From NCBI RefSeq assembly GCF_004342265.1, contig NZ_SMCS01000009.1, positions 62,001 to 126,000 on the forward strand: a stretch of DNA of 64,000 nt, given 5' to 3'. The notes beneath the pieces were generated by a model. That model saw nothing but the letters and a program-made list of their open reading frames with translations. It searched no databases and was not told where the DNA came from. Both the position numbers and the translations under genes were made by a program. The stretch is from Luteibacter rhizovicinus. GTDB lineage: Bacteria > Pseudomonadota > Gammaproteobacteria > Xanthomonadales > Rhodanobacteraceae. Shown here piece by piece: positions 37,375 to 47,974 of the stretch (its first letter is position 1; each line of letters begins with the position of its first letter).

Positions 37375-37863
37375 TCAAAGCCGCGTAAAATTCCACGACA
37401 CCATCTTGCCGCCGCTGTACGGCATCACCCCGTGGAACGGCCGCGGATCGTCGTCGAACACCAGCGGCAGGAAGTGGCGATCGCCCTCCCACATCGGCAG
37501 TTCGTTCAGCTTGTCGAGCGGCACCCACTCGAGCGCGCCCTCGGCATTTTCGGTGAACGCCGTTCCCTCGAACCGGTCGATCACGAAGATGAAACCCAGC
37601 CAGTCTTCGCCTTTCTTGCCGAAGCCCGGCCAGTTCAGGGTGCCGCGCAGGCGCATTTCGACACACCGGATACCGGCTTCCTCCATGATTTCGCGGCGCA
37701 TGCACGCGGCGATGTCCTCGCCCGGCTCCATCTTGCCGCCGAGTCCGTTGTATTTGCCCAGATGCTGATCGTCCTCGCGCGCATTGCGGTGGATCATCAG
37801 GACGTGGGTGCCGTCGGGCGACAGAACGTAACCTAGCGTGGCGACGATGGGCGTGTAGGGCAT
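37375..37863 (-). CDS. Nudix hydrolase (MutT/8-oxo-dGTP diphosphatase-like)
   Basis: 162 residues. The Nudix box is GKMEPGEDIAACMRREIMEE followed by AG, matching GX5EX7REUXEEXGU. GLGGKMEPGE and the C-terminal NFTRL suggest the MTH1/MutT-like group that removes oxidised nucleotides. Substrate is not certain. It is monocistronic and convergent with parC. Confidence 0.9.
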   Translation of the reverse strand: MPYTPIVATLGYVLSPDGTHVLMIHRNAREDDQHLGKYNGLGGKMEPGEDIAACMRREIMEEAGIRCVEMRLRGTLNWPGFGKKGEDWLGFIFVIDRFEGTAFTENAEGALEWVPLDKLNELPMWEGDRHFLPLVFDDDPRPFHGVMPYSGGKMVSWNFTRL

Positions 37864-37960
37864 GGCTTAAAGGACAACGGGACGAAAACCCCGAGTTTAC
37901 GCGAGCGATCTCTGTCGCGGGCCCTTGCGCTTCCGGCACCCGGGCGGCGACCATCGGGGG

Positions 37961-38776
37961 ATGCCTCTCGCACTCCCCCTTCCCCGTATCCTGCACCGGC
38001 TCGGACTGCGACTCGCGGTCACGGCTGGCATGCTCTCGCTGACGATCGGCTGCTCGACACCCGCCGACGCACTCGACAGCCGCGACGTCGTCTTCGAAAA
38101 CCAGTCATATCGCGTGGTTTCCATCGACACACGACGCGACGCCATCGAACTGCACTGGCGCGATCCCGAAACCCAGCAGCCGTTCGGTACGATCGAAGCC
38201 CTGCGCGCATGGGGCGAAGGCAAGGGCCGTACGCTCGCCTTCGCGACGAACGCCGGCATTTACGACCGCCAGTTCGCACCGCTTGGCCTGTATATCGAGG
38301 ACGGCAAGACCGTCGTTCCGCTGAACCTCGTGCATGGCAATCCGCGTTCGGGGAATTTCTCCCTGCTGCCCAATGGCGTATTCGCCATCTACGACGACGG
38401 TCATGCGGAGGTCCGCACCAGCGAAGCCTTCCGCGCGGCAGGCAGCAAACCGCGGGTCGCATCGCAGTCGGGGCCGATGCTCGTGATCGACGGGCAGATC
38501 AATCCGCAGTTCGACGATGGGTCGGACAGCATGAAGTGGCGGAGCGGCGTATGCGCCAAAACGCCAACCGAAGTGGTTTTCGTCGTCAGCCGCGCACCCG
38601 TGAATTTCCATAGCTTCGCGCGGTTGTTCCGCGACGAGATCGGCTGTCGCGACGCGTTGTTCCTCGACGGAACGATTTCACAGGCTTATACGGCCGAGGA
38701 TGGTTACGCGGGCGCACCGGCGTTCATGACGAAACCGTATGCGGGGATGTTTGCGGTGTTTACGAAGAGCGAGTGA
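37961..38776 (+). CDS. Exported phosphodiester glycosidase-family protein (NAGPA-like, DUF2233)
   Basis: About 271 residues from ATG 37961 with a GGGGG ribosome-binding site. The N-terminal signal ends near SLTIGCSTPADALDS, either lipidated at the Cys or cleaved after ADA. The core has ATNAGIYDRQFAPLGLYIE, SQSGPMLVIDGQINP and FLDGTISQAY, all hallmarks of the NAGPA/DUF2233 family related to the human uncovering enzyme. It likely acts on a glycan or phosphodiester in the periplasm. Confidence 0.88.
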   Translation: MPLALPLPRILHRLGLRLAVTAGMLSLTIGCSTPADALDSRDVVFENQSYRVVSIDTRRDAIELHWRDPETQQPFGTIEALRAWGEGKGRTLAFATNAGIYDRQFAPLGLYIEDGKTVVPLNLVHGNPRSGNFSLLPNGVFAIYDDGHAEVRTSEAFRAAGSKPRVASQSGPMLVIDGQINPQFDDGSDSMKWRSGVCAKTPTEVVFVVSRAPVNFHSFARLFRDEIGCRDALFLDGTISQAYTAEDGYAGAPAFMTKPYAGMFAVFTKSE

Positions 38777-38821
38777 AGGTGTGCCGCGATAATCGATTCT
38801 TTCGCTGCGCGCGAAAGATCC

Positions 38822-39961
38822 CTACCCCAACATCCGTTCGCAAATCGCCAGATAAAGGTCCGGTAACCGCTCAAGCTGATCCACCGCGACATTCTCATCC
38901 ACTTTGTGGATCGTCGCGTTCACCGGCCCGAGCTCGATCACCTCGGCGCCCATCGGCGCGATGAACCGCCCATCGGATGTACCGCCGCCCGTGCTTTGCT
39001 CCGGATCGATGCCGCACATATCCCGGCACACGGACACTACGACTTCGCGCAGCCTCCCGCCCGGCGTGGCCAGGAACGGGTGACCGGACAGATGCCAGTC
39101 GATCGCGAAATCGACGCCGTGCGCGCGCAGGATAGCTTCGGCGCGTTCGCGCAACCCTTCCGCCGTGCTTGCCGTCGAATAACGGAAGTTGATCAGCGCC
39201 ACCAGTTCGCCGGGAATGACGTTGTTCGCGCCCGTCCCCGCATTGATATTCGACACCTGGAACGAGGTCGGCGGGAAATCGGCATTGCCTTCGTCCCAAC
39301 GCTCGCTGGCCAGCGCCGCGAGTGCCGGTGCGAATGCGTGGATCGGATTGCGTGCCTTTTCCGGATAGGCGACATGCCCCTGAATACCGTGCACCGTCAG
39401 CGTTCCCGAGAGCGAACCGCGACGACCCACACGGATCAGATCGCCGAGTGTCTCTTTCGCCGAAGGCTCGCCCACCACGCACGCGTCGATTCGCTGCCCC
39501 GTGGCGACGAAATGATCGACCACACGACGGACGCCATGCAGCGCCACGCCTTCCTCGTCGCTGGTCAGCAACAGACCGACGGTACCTGCATGATCCGGAT
39601 GCGCATCGACGAAACGTTCGAGCGCAACAACCATCGCCGCGACCGACCCTTTCATGTCCGCCGCACCGCGACCATAGAGGACGCCATCGCGGATCGTCGG
39701 TTCGAACGGGGGCGTAGCCCAACTGTCTTCCGGCCCTGTCGGTACGACGTCCGTATGACCGAGGAAAGCCAGTACCTGTCCGGCTTCGCCATGCGTCGCC
39801 CACAGATTGTCGACATCCTCGAAACGCAGGTATTCGACGTTGAAACCCCGTGCGGTGAGTCGCTGGCCGATCCGATCGAGACAGCCGGCATCGTCGGGCG
39901 TCACCGAACGGCGGCGGATGAGATCGCAGGTGAGATCGAGAACGTCGGACATATCGCTCAC
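38822..39961 (-). CDS. dapE: Succinyl-diaminopimelate desuccinylase
   Basis: 379 residues (376 from the second ATG). It cleaves N-succinyl-LL-diaminopimelate in lysine and peptidoglycan synthesis. The binuclear zinc motif residues are in [16 protein letters not shown] and [15 protein letters not shown], with the general base in LLLTSDEEG. Its start overlaps the stop of the ArsC-like gene (ATGA). Confidence 0.97.
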   Translation of the reverse strand: MSDMSDVLDLTCDLIRRRSVTPDDAGCLDRIGQRLTARGFNVEYLRFEDVDNLWATHGEAGQVLAFLGHTDVVPTGPEDSWATPPFEPTIRDGVLYGRGAADMKGSVAAMVVALERFVDAHPDHAGTVGLLLTSDEEGVALHGVRRVVDHFVATGQRIDACVVGEPSAKETLGDLIRVGRRGSLSGTLTVHGIQGHVAYPEKARNPIHAFAPALAALASERWDEGNADFPPTSFQVSNINAGTGANNVIPGELVALINFRYSTASTAEGLRERAEAILRAHGVDFAIDWHLSGHPFLATPGGRLREVVVSVCRDMCGIDPEQSTGGGTSDGRFIAPMGAEVIELGPVNATIHKVDENVAVDQLERLPDLYLAICERMLG

Positions 39962-40308
39962 TTGTCGAATCGCTTCTTGAACGCGTTATCCGTGAAGCCC
40001 ACCGTGACTTCGTCGTCGGTCACGACGACCGGTCGGCGGACCAGGGCAGGATATTCCTTCAGCAGCAGCGTCCATTCCGGATCGCTCTGCGGATCCTTGC
40101 GCTGCGGAAGCAGCTGGCGCCATGTGGTGCCGCTCTTGTTCACCAGCTTGTCCCAGCCACCGACCTTCGTCGCCCATGCTTTCAGCGTCGCGGCGGGCAC
40201 CGGATTGGCGCGGTAATCGATAAACGTGTGCGGCACGTCGAAGCGCGCAAGCCAGTTGCGTGCTTTCTTGCAGGTGTCGCAGTTGGACAGCCCGTAAATT
40301 TCCGTCAT
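39958..40308 (-). CDS. ArsC-like/YffB reductase family protein
   Basis: 116 residues from ATG 40308. [20 protein letters not shown] carries the CxxC redox pair of the ArsC/Spx thioredoxin fold; VLVR-like ending ([18 protein letters not shown]) matches YffB. In E. coli yffB also precedes dapE. True arsenate reductase activity is doubtful. The longer frame to 40404 overlaps dapD and is rejected. Confidence 0.92.
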   Translation of the reverse strand: MTEIYGLSNCDTCKKARNWLARFDVPHTFIDYRANPVPAATLKAWATKVGGWDKLVNKSGTTWRQLLPQRKDPQSDPEWTLLLKEYPALVRRPVVVTDDEVTVGFTDNAFKKRFDK

Positions 40309-40323
40309 CTTCAAATTCCGTGA

Positions 40324-40354
40324 CCTGTAGGAGCGCTCCGGAGCGCGATCACTC
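40324..40354. repeat. Short TGTAGGAGCGCTC repeat unit between dapD and the ArsC-like gene
   Basis: CCTGTAGGAGCGCTCCGGAG then CGCGATC. This is one half of the inverted-repeat family seen complete at 46915-47053. Its end overlaps the last codons of dapD. Confidence 0.6.
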
Positions 40355-41182
40355 GCCGCTACGCAGAAGCTCGTTAATCCCTGTCTTGGACCGGGTCTTC
40401 TCATCCACCTGCTTCACGATAACCGCGGCATACAGGCTATGGCTGCCATCCTTCGCCGGGATGCTGCCAGCGACGACGACGCTGCCCGCCGGCACGCGAC
40501 CGTAGCTGATTTCGCCGGTCGCGCGATTGTAGATACGCGTGGACTGGCCGAGGAACACGCCCATGCCGATGACACTACCCTTCTCCACCACCACGCCTTC
40601 GACCACTTCCGAACGCGCACCGATGAAACAGTTGTCTTCGATGATCGTCGGATTCGCCTGCAACGGTTCCAGTACGCCACCGATGCCAACGCCACCGGAC
40701 AGGTGCACGCCCTTGCCGATCTGCGCGCACGAACCCACCGTCGACCATGTATCGACCATGGTGCCCTCGCCGACGAAAGCGCCGATGTTGACGTAACTTG
40801 GCATCAATACGGCATCTTTCGCGATATGCGCGCCACGGCGGACGAGCGCGCCGGGCACCACGCGCGCACCGATATTGGCGAACTCCGTCGCATCGCCATC
40901 GGCGAAACGAAGGGGCACTTTGTCGAACGCGGACGACGGGCCGCCATCCACTACGCGATTGCCGTTCATGCGGAAGTACAGCAGCACCGCTTTCTTGAGC
41001 CACGCGTTGACGGTCCAGCCACCCTTGCCGTCCGGTTCCGCGACGCGGCGCTCGCCGGATTCCAGAAGGTCAAGCACCTGGTCCACGGCGGGACGGAGGC
41101 TGCTCTCGATTTCGGACTGCGTCAGATCGGCGCGGCGCTCGAAGGCATCGTCGATCAGGGATTCAAGCGTTTGCATCTGCAT
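40349..41182 (-). CDS. dapD: 2,3,4,5-tetrahydropyridine-2,6-dicarboxylate N-succinyltransferase
   Basis: 277 residues. A left-handed beta-helix acyltransferase: [40 protein letters not shown] and the C-terminal [16 protein letters not shown] are diagnostic. It succinylates tetrahydrodipicolinate, two steps before DapE. Its start overlaps the glnD end by 20 nt (or 14 nt if the second ATG is used). Confidence 0.98.
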   Translation of the reverse strand: MQMQTLESLIDDAFERRADLTQSEIESSLRPAVDQVLDLLESGERRVAEPDGKGGWTVNAWLKKAVLLYFRMNGNRVVDGGPSSAFDKVPLRFADGDATEFANIGARVVPGALVRRGAHIAKDAVLMPSYVNIGAFVGEGTMVDTWSTVGSCAQIGKGVHLSGGVGIGGVLEPLQANPTIIEDNCFIGARSEVVEGVVVEKGSVIGMGVFLGQSTRIYNRATGEISYGRVPAGSVVVAGSIPAKDGSHSLYAAVIVKQVDEKTRSKTGINELLRSGE

Positions 41183-43817
41183 GTATTACGTTCCTGGCTT
41201 CGCCGCCGATCCGGCGCAGCAATACCTCGCGCAGGATATCCCTGCGTTCGGTCGATAGCGGCGCGTTCTGGCGGTCGGTCAATTGAAAGAAATCTTCGAC
41301 GCGTTCGCCGAAGGTAGCGATGCGCGCATCATGCACGCGCACCTGCGCTTCGGCCAGCGCCTGTGCGACGGCGGCAAGCAGACCGGGACGGTCCGTGCAC
41401 ACCAGCGCGAGCTGGGTACGCCCGCCGGCATCGGCGAACTCGATGCGTGGTGGCATCTGGAAATGACGGAGATGGCGCGACAGGCTTCGCTTGGCGGGCT
41501 GCTGTCCTGCCGGCTGCAGCAGCGCGCGCTGCATGCGCAGGCGAAGTTCTTCCGCGCGCTGCAACGTGGCCGGCGCCTGCGTATCGGCTTCCAGCAGCAG
41601 GAAGGTGTCGAGCGCCATGCCGCTGCTTGAGCTCAGGATGCGCGCCTCTACCACCGAAAAGCGCAGACGATCGAGCATCGCGGTCACGGCGGCGAACAGG
41701 CCATCTCTGTCGAGGGTATAGATGAAAAGCTCGGTGCTGCCGCGAACGGAAAACGGATGGACTTCCACCAGCGGTGTCGTACCGCGCGCACGCAGGATGG
41801 CCGCGGTCTGCCAGGCGATCTGCTCGGGGCGGTGGCGCAGGAAGCTCGTATCGGGAAATTCGCCCCATATGCGTGTGATGTCCGCGGCCGGCACGCGGTC
41901 GGCAACCAACATAGCCAGCGCCCGTTCGCGACACTCGCGAACGCGGACACCGGCGTGCGCGGGCAACTCCAGATCGCTGCGCAACGCATAGCGGGTAGCC
42001 GTATAGAGGTCCGCCAGCAACCGGTCCTTCCACGCGTTCCAGAGTTTCGGGCTGGTTCCGATGATATCGGCGACCGTCAGCAGGTACAGATGGTCCAGCC
42101 GCTCCCAGTCGCCCACCACGCTTGCAAAACGATGCACGACGTCGGGGTCGGTGATGTCCTGGCGCTGGGCCGTCGTGCTCATTAGCAGATGCCAGCGGAC
42201 AAGCCAGGCGACGAGATCGATGTCTTCGGCCGCAAGTCCCAGGCGCGTACAGAACGCACGTGCGTCTTCTTCGCCCAGCACGGAGTGATCTCCGCCGCGA
42301 CCTTTCGCGATGTCGTGGAACAGCGCGGCCAGCAGCAGGAGCTCGGGTTTCTCCATGGACGGCCATATCTCGCACGCAATCGGGAAATCGCGACGTGCCG
42401 AAGGATCGGCGAACCGGGCCACGTTACGCAGGACGCGCAGCGTGTGTTCGTCGACGGTATAAACATGGAACAAGTCGTACTGCATGCGACCGACCACGCG
42501 GCCGAACGCGGGAAGGATCGCAGCGAGAAGCCCATGCCGATTCATGCGCCACAGCGCTTCCACCGAGGGCGCGCCACGGCGAAGCAGCACCAGGAAGGCT
42601 TCCAGCACATGCGGATCGTCGGCGAGCGTTTCGCCGTGGATGGATACGGCATGCTGGATTCGCCGCATGGTCTCGGCCGTGAATCCGGTAATGCCCTTCT
42701 CGTCGAGCCGCGCGATGAAAATCTCGACCAGCGCGGCGGGCCGATGCTGAAACAGATGCGGATTACGCAGCGCCAGACGCGAGCCGTAGCGCACGTAATC
42801 CGTGCCGACGGACTGGGGCTCGGTTTCCGGTTCCAGCATTTCCTCGAAACGCTCGACCAGTTGCACGCCGACCCGTTCGATCAACGTGGCGGCACGGTAA
42901 TAACCCTGCATGAACTGTTCGACGCCGAGGTTCTTTGCATGCTCGTCCTCGAAACCCAGACGGGCGGCGATCGCGCGCTGATAGTCGAACAGCAGGCGCT
43001 CCTCGGCGCGTCCCGCTTCCAGATGCAGGGCGTAGCGATACTGGCGCAGCGTCGCTTCGGCGCGGTGCAGTCCGGCAGCTTCGACGGGTTCGAGCAGGCC
43101 CTCGCCCACCATCGCATCGAAATCGGGCGCGCCAGCCAGACGCAGGCCCAGCCAGCGCAGGGCATCGAGCGTGCGCAGGCCGCCCGGACCGTCCTTGAGA
43201 TTCGGCTCGAGGTTGTGGGCGGTATCGTCGTAACGCGCATGCCGGGCGTCGCGTTCGGCCAGACGCGCGGCGAGATAAGCGCGCGGCGGCCAAAGCGCCG
43301 GATCGGCCAGGATGGCGCGTAACTGCGTGTCGAGGATCGGCTGACCGACCAGGCGGCGCGCATCGAGCATGCTGGTGAAGACGCTGGCATCGCTTTCCGC
43401 CAGCGCACGGCATTCCGGCACAGTGCGTACGGCGTGGCCGGGCTTCATGCCGATGTCCCACAGACAACCGAAGAAACTTTCCAGCGCCTTCGACACGGCG
43501 GGCGAGGTCTCGCCGACCAGCGCCAGCAGGTCCACGTCCGAACAGGGGAACAACAGGCCGCGACCGAAGCCGCCGACCGCGAAGAGCGCGGCGGCCGCGA
43601 TGTCGCCAAGACAGGCACCCCAGACATGCACCACGATGCGCTGCACCGCTTCGCCACGCCGACGGGCCAGCGCCGTCGCGTCCTCGCCGTCGCGGAAAGC
43701 CACGTCGAGATCGCGATCGACGTCCCCCAGCAACTGGCGCAAGGCGCGTCGCGCCTCTGGGGAAACACCCGACCTGGGAACAACGGCGGGAAGGCGCGGA
43801 AGCGGCGGAAGCGTCAC
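41163..43817 (-). CDS. glnD: PII uridylyltransferase/uridylyl-removing enzyme
   Basis: 884 residues from the GTG at 43817, close to E. coli's 890. The nucleotidyltransferase motif [19 protein letters not shown] is at 82-100, the HD domain is marked by [14 protein letters not shown], and two ACT domains (about 690-880) carry [14 protein letters not shown] and [14 protein letters not shown]. It senses glutamine and modifies PII. A frame back to 43940 overlaps map and is not supported. The order map-glnD-dapD is the E. coli order. Confidence 0.97.
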   Translation of the reverse strand: MTLPPLPRLPAVVPRSGVSPEARRALRQLLGDVDRDLDVAFRDGEDATALARRRGEAVQRIVVHVWGACLGDIAAAALFAVGGFGRGLLFPCSDVDLLALVGETSPAVSKALESFFGCLWDIGMKPGHAVRTVPECRALAESDASVFTSMLDARRLVGQPILDTQLRAILADPALWPPRAYLAARLAERDARHARYDDTAHNLEPNLKDGPGGLRTLDALRWLGLRLAGAPDFDAMVGEGLLEPVEAAGLHRAEATLRQYRYALHLEAGRAEERLLFDYQRAIAARLGFEDEHAKNLGVEQFMQGYYRAATLIERVGVQLVERFEEMLEPETEPQSVGTDYVRYGSRLALRNPHLFQHRPAALVEIFIARLDEKGITGFTAETMRRIQHAVSIHGETLADDPHVLEAFLVLLRRGAPSVEALWRMNRHGLLAAILPAFGRVVGRMQYDLFHVYTVDEHTLRVLRNVARFADPSARRDFPIACEIWPSMEKPELLLLAALFHDIAKGRGGDHSVLGEEDARAFCTRLGLAAEDIDLVAWLVRWHLLMSTTAQRQDITDPDVVHRFASVVGDWERLDHLYLLTVADIIGTSPKLWNAWKDRLLADLYTATRYALRSDLELPAHAGVRVRECRERALAMLVADRVPAADITRIWGEFPDTSFLRHRPEQIAWQTAAILRARGTTPLVEVHPFSVRGSTELFIYTLDRDGLFAAVTAMLDRLRFSVVEARILSSSSGMALDTFLLLEADTQAPATLQRAEELRLRMQRALLQPAGQQPAKRSLSRHLRHFQMPPRIEFADAGGRTQLALVCTDRPGLLAAVAQALAEAQVRVHDARIATFGERVEDFFQLTDRQNAPLSTERRDILREVLLRRIGGEARNVIHADANA

Positions 43818-43884
43818 GTCGGGGCCTGCTCGGGTTGGGTGGTAACCGGCTGTCGACCTTCCGGTCGTCAGCCGCGCAATGACA

Positions 43885-44652
43885 TCAGGCGGCGTCCGGC
43901 CACGGGGTGAGGATCTCGAAACCATCCTCGGTAACGGCAATGGTGTGCTCCCACTGCGCCGACAGCGAATGATCCTTCGTCACGACGGTCCAGCCGTCCG
44001 GGAGTTCCTTGGTCTGCGGCTTGCCGGCATTGACCATTGGCTCGACCGTGAAGGTCATGCCGGCCTTCAGTTCCAGGCCCGTACCGGCCCGGCCGTAATG
44101 CAGCACCTGCGGCTCGTCGTGATAAACCTTGCCGATACCGTGTCCACAGTACTCGCGCACGACGGAAAAACCAGCGGCTTCGGCGTGTTTCTGGATGGCG
44201 GCACCGACGTCGCCCAGCGTGGCGCCCGGGCGCACGGCCTGGATGCCGCGCATCATGGCTTCATGCGTGGTTTCGACCAGGCGTTTCGCCAGCACGCTGG
44301 GCGTGCCCACGAAGTACATGCGGCTGGTATCGCCGTGCCAGCCGTCCTTGATGACCGTGACATCGATATTGATGATGTCGCCGTCCTTCAGAACCTTGCT
44401 CTCGGTCGGAATACCGTGGCAGATCACGTGATTGACCGACGTACAGACCGTCTTGGGAAAGCCGCGGTAGCCGACGTTGGCCGGAATCGCCTGCTGCACG
44501 TTCACGATGTGCTCGTAGGCCAGGCGATCCAGCTCCCCGGTGGTGACGCCGGGCTTCACGTGGGGGACCAGCATGGCCAGCACTTCGGCCGCCAGGCGCC
44601 CTGCGACGCGCATGCCTTCGATTTCTTCCGGGGTTTTGGGGATAACTGCCAT
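43885..44652 (-). CDS. map: Methionine aminopeptidase, type I
   Basis: 255 residues. The two-metal site is seen in DIINIDVTVIKDGWHGDTS (two Asp), GHGIGKVYHDEP (His), MTFTVEPMVNAG (Glu) and the C-terminal WEHTIAVTEDG (Glu). It removes the initiator Met. It is divergent from rpsB, and glnD follows 67 nt downstream. Confidence 0.98.
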   Translation of the reverse strand: MAVIPKTPEEIEGMRVAGRLAAEVLAMLVPHVKPGVTTGELDRLAYEHIVNVQQAIPANVGYRGFPKTVCTSVNHVICHGIPTESKVLKDGDIINIDVTVIKDGWHGDTSRMYFVGTPSVLAKRLVETTHEAMMRGIQAVRPGATLGDVGAAIQKHAEAAGFSVVREYCGHGIGKVYHDEPQVLHYGRAGTGLELKAGMTFTVEPMVNAGKPQTKELPDGWTVVTKDHSLSAQWEHTIAVTEDGFEILTPWPDAA

Positions 44653-44729
44653 AGTGTCTCTGCCGTGAGGCTCGATTCGGCTCGGGGAAGGCCTTCAGAT
44701 GGCGGCACGGCGCGGGGAAATCCACCGCC

Positions 44730-44759
44730 TTGTCGCCGGAATGCCCCTCGGGCTACAAT
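44730..44759 (+). promoter_or_regulatory. Candidate promoter of rpsB-tsf
   Basis: TTGTCG (44730-44735), an 18-nt spacer and TACAAT (44754-44759) give a good sigma-70 promoter. The transcript would have a leader of about 260 nt before rpsB. Confidence 0.65.
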
Positions 44760-44764
44760 TAGCG

Positions 44765-45023
44765 AGTTTTGCTGCCCGGCCAACCGCCTTTCATAAGGCT
44801 CCGGACACAAAGTCGAAGCGCGATTGTAACCGCACAAGGGCTTAAATAGCCCTGCACGGCCATCGCATTTAACGCCACACACGCATCGGCACCGCCTTCG
44901 GGGTGCCTCGTATTCCATCCGCCGCGAAACGCGCCGGACGGGCTACGGGGTCGAAGCCGGGGATGCGTGGAGGTCCCAACCCCCACAGAACCGCTTTCAT
45001 GCGGTTCGCCCAGGAGTAATTCC
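44765..45023 (+). promoter_or_regulatory. Structured rpsB leader (candidate S2-binding autoregulatory region)
   Basis: The 371-base gap between map and rpsB has no ORF. It contains two clear hairpins: GGCACC-GCCTTC-GGGGTGCC around 44889-44908, and GAACCGC-TTTCAT-GCGGTTC around 44990-45008. The second ends five bases before the CAGGAG ribosome-binding site. In gammaproteobacteria the rpsB leader (t44-type RNA) mediates feedback by S2. I infer the same here from position and structure, not from a sequence match. Confidence 0.55.
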
Positions 45024-45863
45024 ATGGCACAAGTCACCATGCGCGAGATGCTGGAAGCCGGCGTCCATTTCGGTCACCAGACCCGTTACTGGAACCCCAA
45101 GATGGCTCCGTACATCTTCGGCGCCCGCGGCAAGATCCACATCATCAACCTCGAAAAGACCCTCCCGCTGTTCACCGACGCGATGAATTTCCTGTCGGGC
45201 CTGGCGCAGAAGGGCGGCACCATCCTGTTCGTCGGTACCAAGCGTTCCGCCCGCGAAGCGCTGGCCGAAGAAGCCGCGCGCGCCGGTCAGCCGTTCGTCA
45301 CCGCCCGCTGGCTCGGCGGCATGCTGACCAACTTCCGCACGGTCAAGCAGTCGGTTGCCCGCCTGAAGGAACTCGAAGCCGCCGAAACCGACGGTTCGTT
45401 CGAGCGCCTGGTCAAGCACGAAGTGCTGGCCCGTCGTCGCGAGCGCGACAAGCTGCAGAACTCGCTGGGCGGCATCAAGGACATGAATCGTCTGCCGGAC
45501 GCGCTGTTCATTATCGATATCGGTCACGAAGACATCGCCGTGCAGGAAGCCCGCAAGCTGGGCATCCCGGTCATCGCCGTCGTCGATACCAACTACGATC
45601 CGGGCCTGGTCGACTACGCCATCCCGGGTAACGACGACGCCATCCGCGCCATCCAGCTCTACGCCCGTGCCGCCGCCGACTCCATCCTGGAAGGCAAGGC
45701 CGCCTCCCCGCAGCACGCCGCGCGCGGCGATGCGAACGAGTTCGTCGAACTCGACGAGGAAGGCAACCCGGTCGCGAAGGAAGAGCGCAACGACCGTCGC
45801 GGTGCTCCGGCCAAGAAGGGTCCGGCTGGCCCGCGTCGTGAAGGCGGCCGCGGCCGCGCTTAA
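45024..45863 (+). CDS. rpsB: 30S ribosomal protein S2
   Basis: 279 residues from ATG 45024 with CAGGAG before it. [36 protein letters not shown] and [20 protein letters not shown] are S2 signatures. It has an acidic/basic C-terminal extension after about residue 230 ([15 protein letters not shown]), longer than in E. coli. It starts the rpsB-tsf operon. Confidence 0.98.
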   Translation: MAQVTMREMLEAGVHFGHQTRYWNPKMAPYIFGARGKIHIINLEKTLPLFTDAMNFLSGLAQKGGTILFVGTKRSAREALAEEAARAGQPFVTARWLGGMLTNFRTVKQSVARLKELEAAETDGSFERLVKHEVLARRRERDKLQNSLGGIKDMNRLPDALFIIDIGHEDIAVQEARKLGIPVIAVVDTNYDPGLVDYAIPGNDDAIRAIQLYARAAADSILEGKAASPQHAARGDANEFVELDEEGNPVAKEERNDRRGAPAKKGPAGPRREGGRGRA

Positions 45864-45943
45864 GCGCCCGCCCCGATCCTTCGGTTCCATCCGGCACCGC
45901 GGCAAGTCCGCCGCGGTGCCCACCAAATTCTGAGGAAATACAC

Positions 45944-46822
45944 ATGGCTGAGATCACCGCAAGCCTCGTCAAGGAACTGCGTGAGCGCTCCGGCGCCGGC
46001 ATGATGGAGTGCAAGAAGGCACTCGTCGAAAACAACGGCGACATCGAAGCCGCGATCGACGCCCTGCGCAAGAGCGGCGCCGCCAAGGCCGATAAGAAGG
46101 CCGACCGCGTTGCCGCCGAGGGCCTGATCGCCGTCGCGCAGAAGAACGGCGTCGCCGTTCTGGTTGAAGTCAACAGCGAAACCGACTTCTCCTCGCGCAA
46201 CGAGCAGTTCATCCAGTTCACCAAGGACGTCGCCAACGTCGCCATCGATTCCGGCGCCGCCGACGTCGAAGCGCTGAAGGCCGCCAAACTCGGTGGCTCG
46301 ACCGTCGAAGACGCCGTCAACGAGCTCACCCGGACGATCGGCGAGAAGTTCGAAGTCCGTCGCATGGCCAAGGTCGCGACCGACGGCGTGCTCGCCAGCT
46401 ATTCGCACGGCGGCCGCATCGGCGTACTCGTGGCACTGAAGGGTGGCGACGAAGCGCTGGCCAAGGGCATCGCGATGCACGTCGCCGCGATGAATCCGGA
46501 GTTCGTCCACGAGTCCGACATCCCGGCCGAGTACCTCGAGCGCGAGAAGGCGATCGAGCTGGGCAAGATGTCCGAAAAGGAAAAGGCCAAGCCGGCCGAA
46601 ATCCTCGAGAAGATCGTCAGCGGCAAGGTCAACAAGATCAAGGCGGAGAAGACCCTCGTCGGTCAGCCGTACGTGCTGGACACCGAGATCACGGTCGCCG
46701 ATGCCCTCAAGAAGGCTGGCGCTGAAGTCGTCACCGTCTCGCGCCTCGCCGTCGGCGAAGGCATCGAGAAGGTTGTCGACAACTTCGCCGAAGAAGTGAT
46801 GAAGCAGGCAGGCCTGGCGTAA
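45944..46822 (+). CDS. tsf: Elongation factor Ts
   Basis: 292 residues. The N-terminal UBA-like domain [20 protein letters not shown] is followed by the dimerisation core, with [16 protein letters not shown] and [18 protein letters not shown]. It exchanges GDP for GTP on EF-Tu. A terminator lies 27 bases downstream. Confidence 0.99.
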   Translation: MAEITASLVKELRERSGAGMMECKKALVENNGDIEAAIDALRKSGAAKADKKADRVAAEGLIAVAQKNGVAVLVEVNSETDFSSRNEQFIQFTKDVANVAIDSGAADVEALKAAKLGGSTVEDAVNELTRTIGEKFEVRRMAKVATDGVLASYSHGGRIGVLVALKGGDEALAKGIAMHVAAMNPEFVHESDIPAEYLEREKAIELGKMSEKEKAKPAEILEKIVSGKVNKIKAEKTLVGQPYVLDTEITVADALKKAGAEVVTVSRLAVGEGIEKVVDNFAEEVMKQAGLA

Positions 46823-46848
46823 GCCGCTCCCGCTGGCAGCAGTACCAC

Positions 46849-46881
46849 GAAGGCCGCGAGAAATCGCGGCCTTCGCTTTTT
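46849..46881 (+). terminator. Intrinsic terminator of rpsB-tsf
   Basis: GAAGGCCGCG-AGAAAT-CGCGGCCTTC followed by GCTTTTT, directly after tsf. It separates the operon from pyrH. Confidence 0.9.
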
Positions 46882-46914
46882 GTGAAGGTCCGCGATTTGC
46901 CCACCCGGACCACT

Positions 46915-47053
46915 CCCTTGTGGGAGCGCTCTCGAGCGCGATCCCTGAGCGCCGGACGCGAAAGGCTTGCGCGACACGGATCACCCGGCGGCGTCCGCAT
47001 GATCGGGCATCGCACTTCGCCCCGGATCGCGCCCGAGAGCGCTCCCACAAGGG
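46915..47053. repeat. Long inverted repeat, best copy of the TGTGGGAGCGCTC family
   Basis: Left arm CCCTTGTGGGAGCGCTCTCG then AGCGCGATCC (46915-46944). Right arm GGATCGCGCCCGAGAGCGCT then CCCACAAGGG (47024-47053). They enclose about 79 bases. With the tsf terminator it accounts for most of the 309-base gap before pyrH; the remainder, about 47054-47131, would hold the pyrH promoter. Confidence 0.85.
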
Positions 47054-47131
47054 CGCCGCCCAAGGCGTTCGCATTACCGCCCTACCCGTTACACTACCGC
47101 CGTTTTGCCTCACACAATCTGGAGATCCCCC

Positions 47132-47854
47132 ATGAGCACACCGCTGAATCATCGCCGCATCCTGCTCAAGCTCTCCGGCGAAGCGCTGATGGGAACCGAG
47201 GACTACGGCATCGATCCGAAAATGATCGGCCGCCTCGCCAAGGAAATCCTCGAAGTCGTCGATGCGGGCGTCCAGGTCGGCGTCGTCATCGGTGGCGGCA
47301 ACATCTTCCGCGGCGCAGGCCTCGCCGCCGCCGGCATGGACCGCGTCACCGGCGACCACATGGGCATGCTCGCCACCGTCATGAACGCGCTGGCCATGCA
47401 GGACGCCATCGAAAAGCTTGGCGGCGAAGCCCGTACCATGAGCGCGATCAAGATCAACGAAGTCTGCGAGGACTTCATCCGTCGCCGCGCCATCCGCCAC
47501 CTCGAAAAAGGCCGCGTCGTCCTGTTCGCCGCGGGTATCGGCAACCCCTTCTTCACGACCGACTCGGCCGCCGCCCTGCGCGCCGTGGAAGTGGGCGCCG
47601 ACCTGCTGCTGAAGGCCACCAAGGTCGACGGCGTCTATACGGCCGATCCGAAGCGCCACGCCGATGCCGAGCGCTACGAACACCTTACCTACAACCAGGT
47701 CATCGAACGCCGCCTGGAGGTCATGGACACGGCCGCTATCGCGCTCTGCCGCGACCATCGCCTGCCCCTGCGCATCTACGACATGACCGAGCCGGGCAAC
47801 CTCATGCGCATCATGAAGGGCGACACGGTCGGCACCTTGGTCGACGCCGGCTAA
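47132..47854 (+). CDS. pyrH: Uridylate kinase
   Basis: 240 residues from ATG 47132. [33 protein letters not shown] and [15 protein letters not shown] are UMP-kinase (amino-acid-kinase fold) motifs. It phosphorylates UMP to UDP, feeding nucleotide-sugar and pyrimidine pools. A TTG frame from 47105 lacks family homology. Confidence 0.98.
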   Translation: MSTPLNHRRILLKLSGEALMGTEDYGIDPKMIGRLAKEILEVVDAGVQVGVVIGGGNIFRGAGLAAAGMDRVTGDHMGMLATVMNALAMQDAIEKLGGEARTMSAIKINEVCEDFIRRRAIRHLEKGRVVLFAAGIGNPFFTTDSAAALRAVEVGADLLLKATKVDGVYTADPKRHADAERYEHLTYNQVIERRLEVMDTAAIALCRDHRLPLRIYDMTEPGNLMRIMKGDTVGTLVDAG

Positions 47855-47864
47855 AGCGGAGCTT

Positions 47865-47886
47865 CCTGTAGGAGCGCTCCCACAAC
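47865..47886. repeat. Truncated TGTAGGAGCGCTCCCACA repeat
   Basis: CCTGTAGGAGCGCTCCCACA is a near palindrome made of the two outer ends of the repeat family fused without the middle. It lies between pyrH and frr. Confidence 0.6.
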
Positions 47887-47974
47887 GGCGAGGAGGGCCC
47901 CCCTTGCCCGGGAGTAGCCCCCTCGCCCGCACTGCTATACTCGTCTGCTGACCAGATTCCACCGGGAAACGCCC

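Noticed and set aside
43818-43940. N-terminal extension of GlnD
   Set aside because: It would overlap map and add 41 residues of basic, non-homologous sequence; the GTG at 43817 gives the family length.
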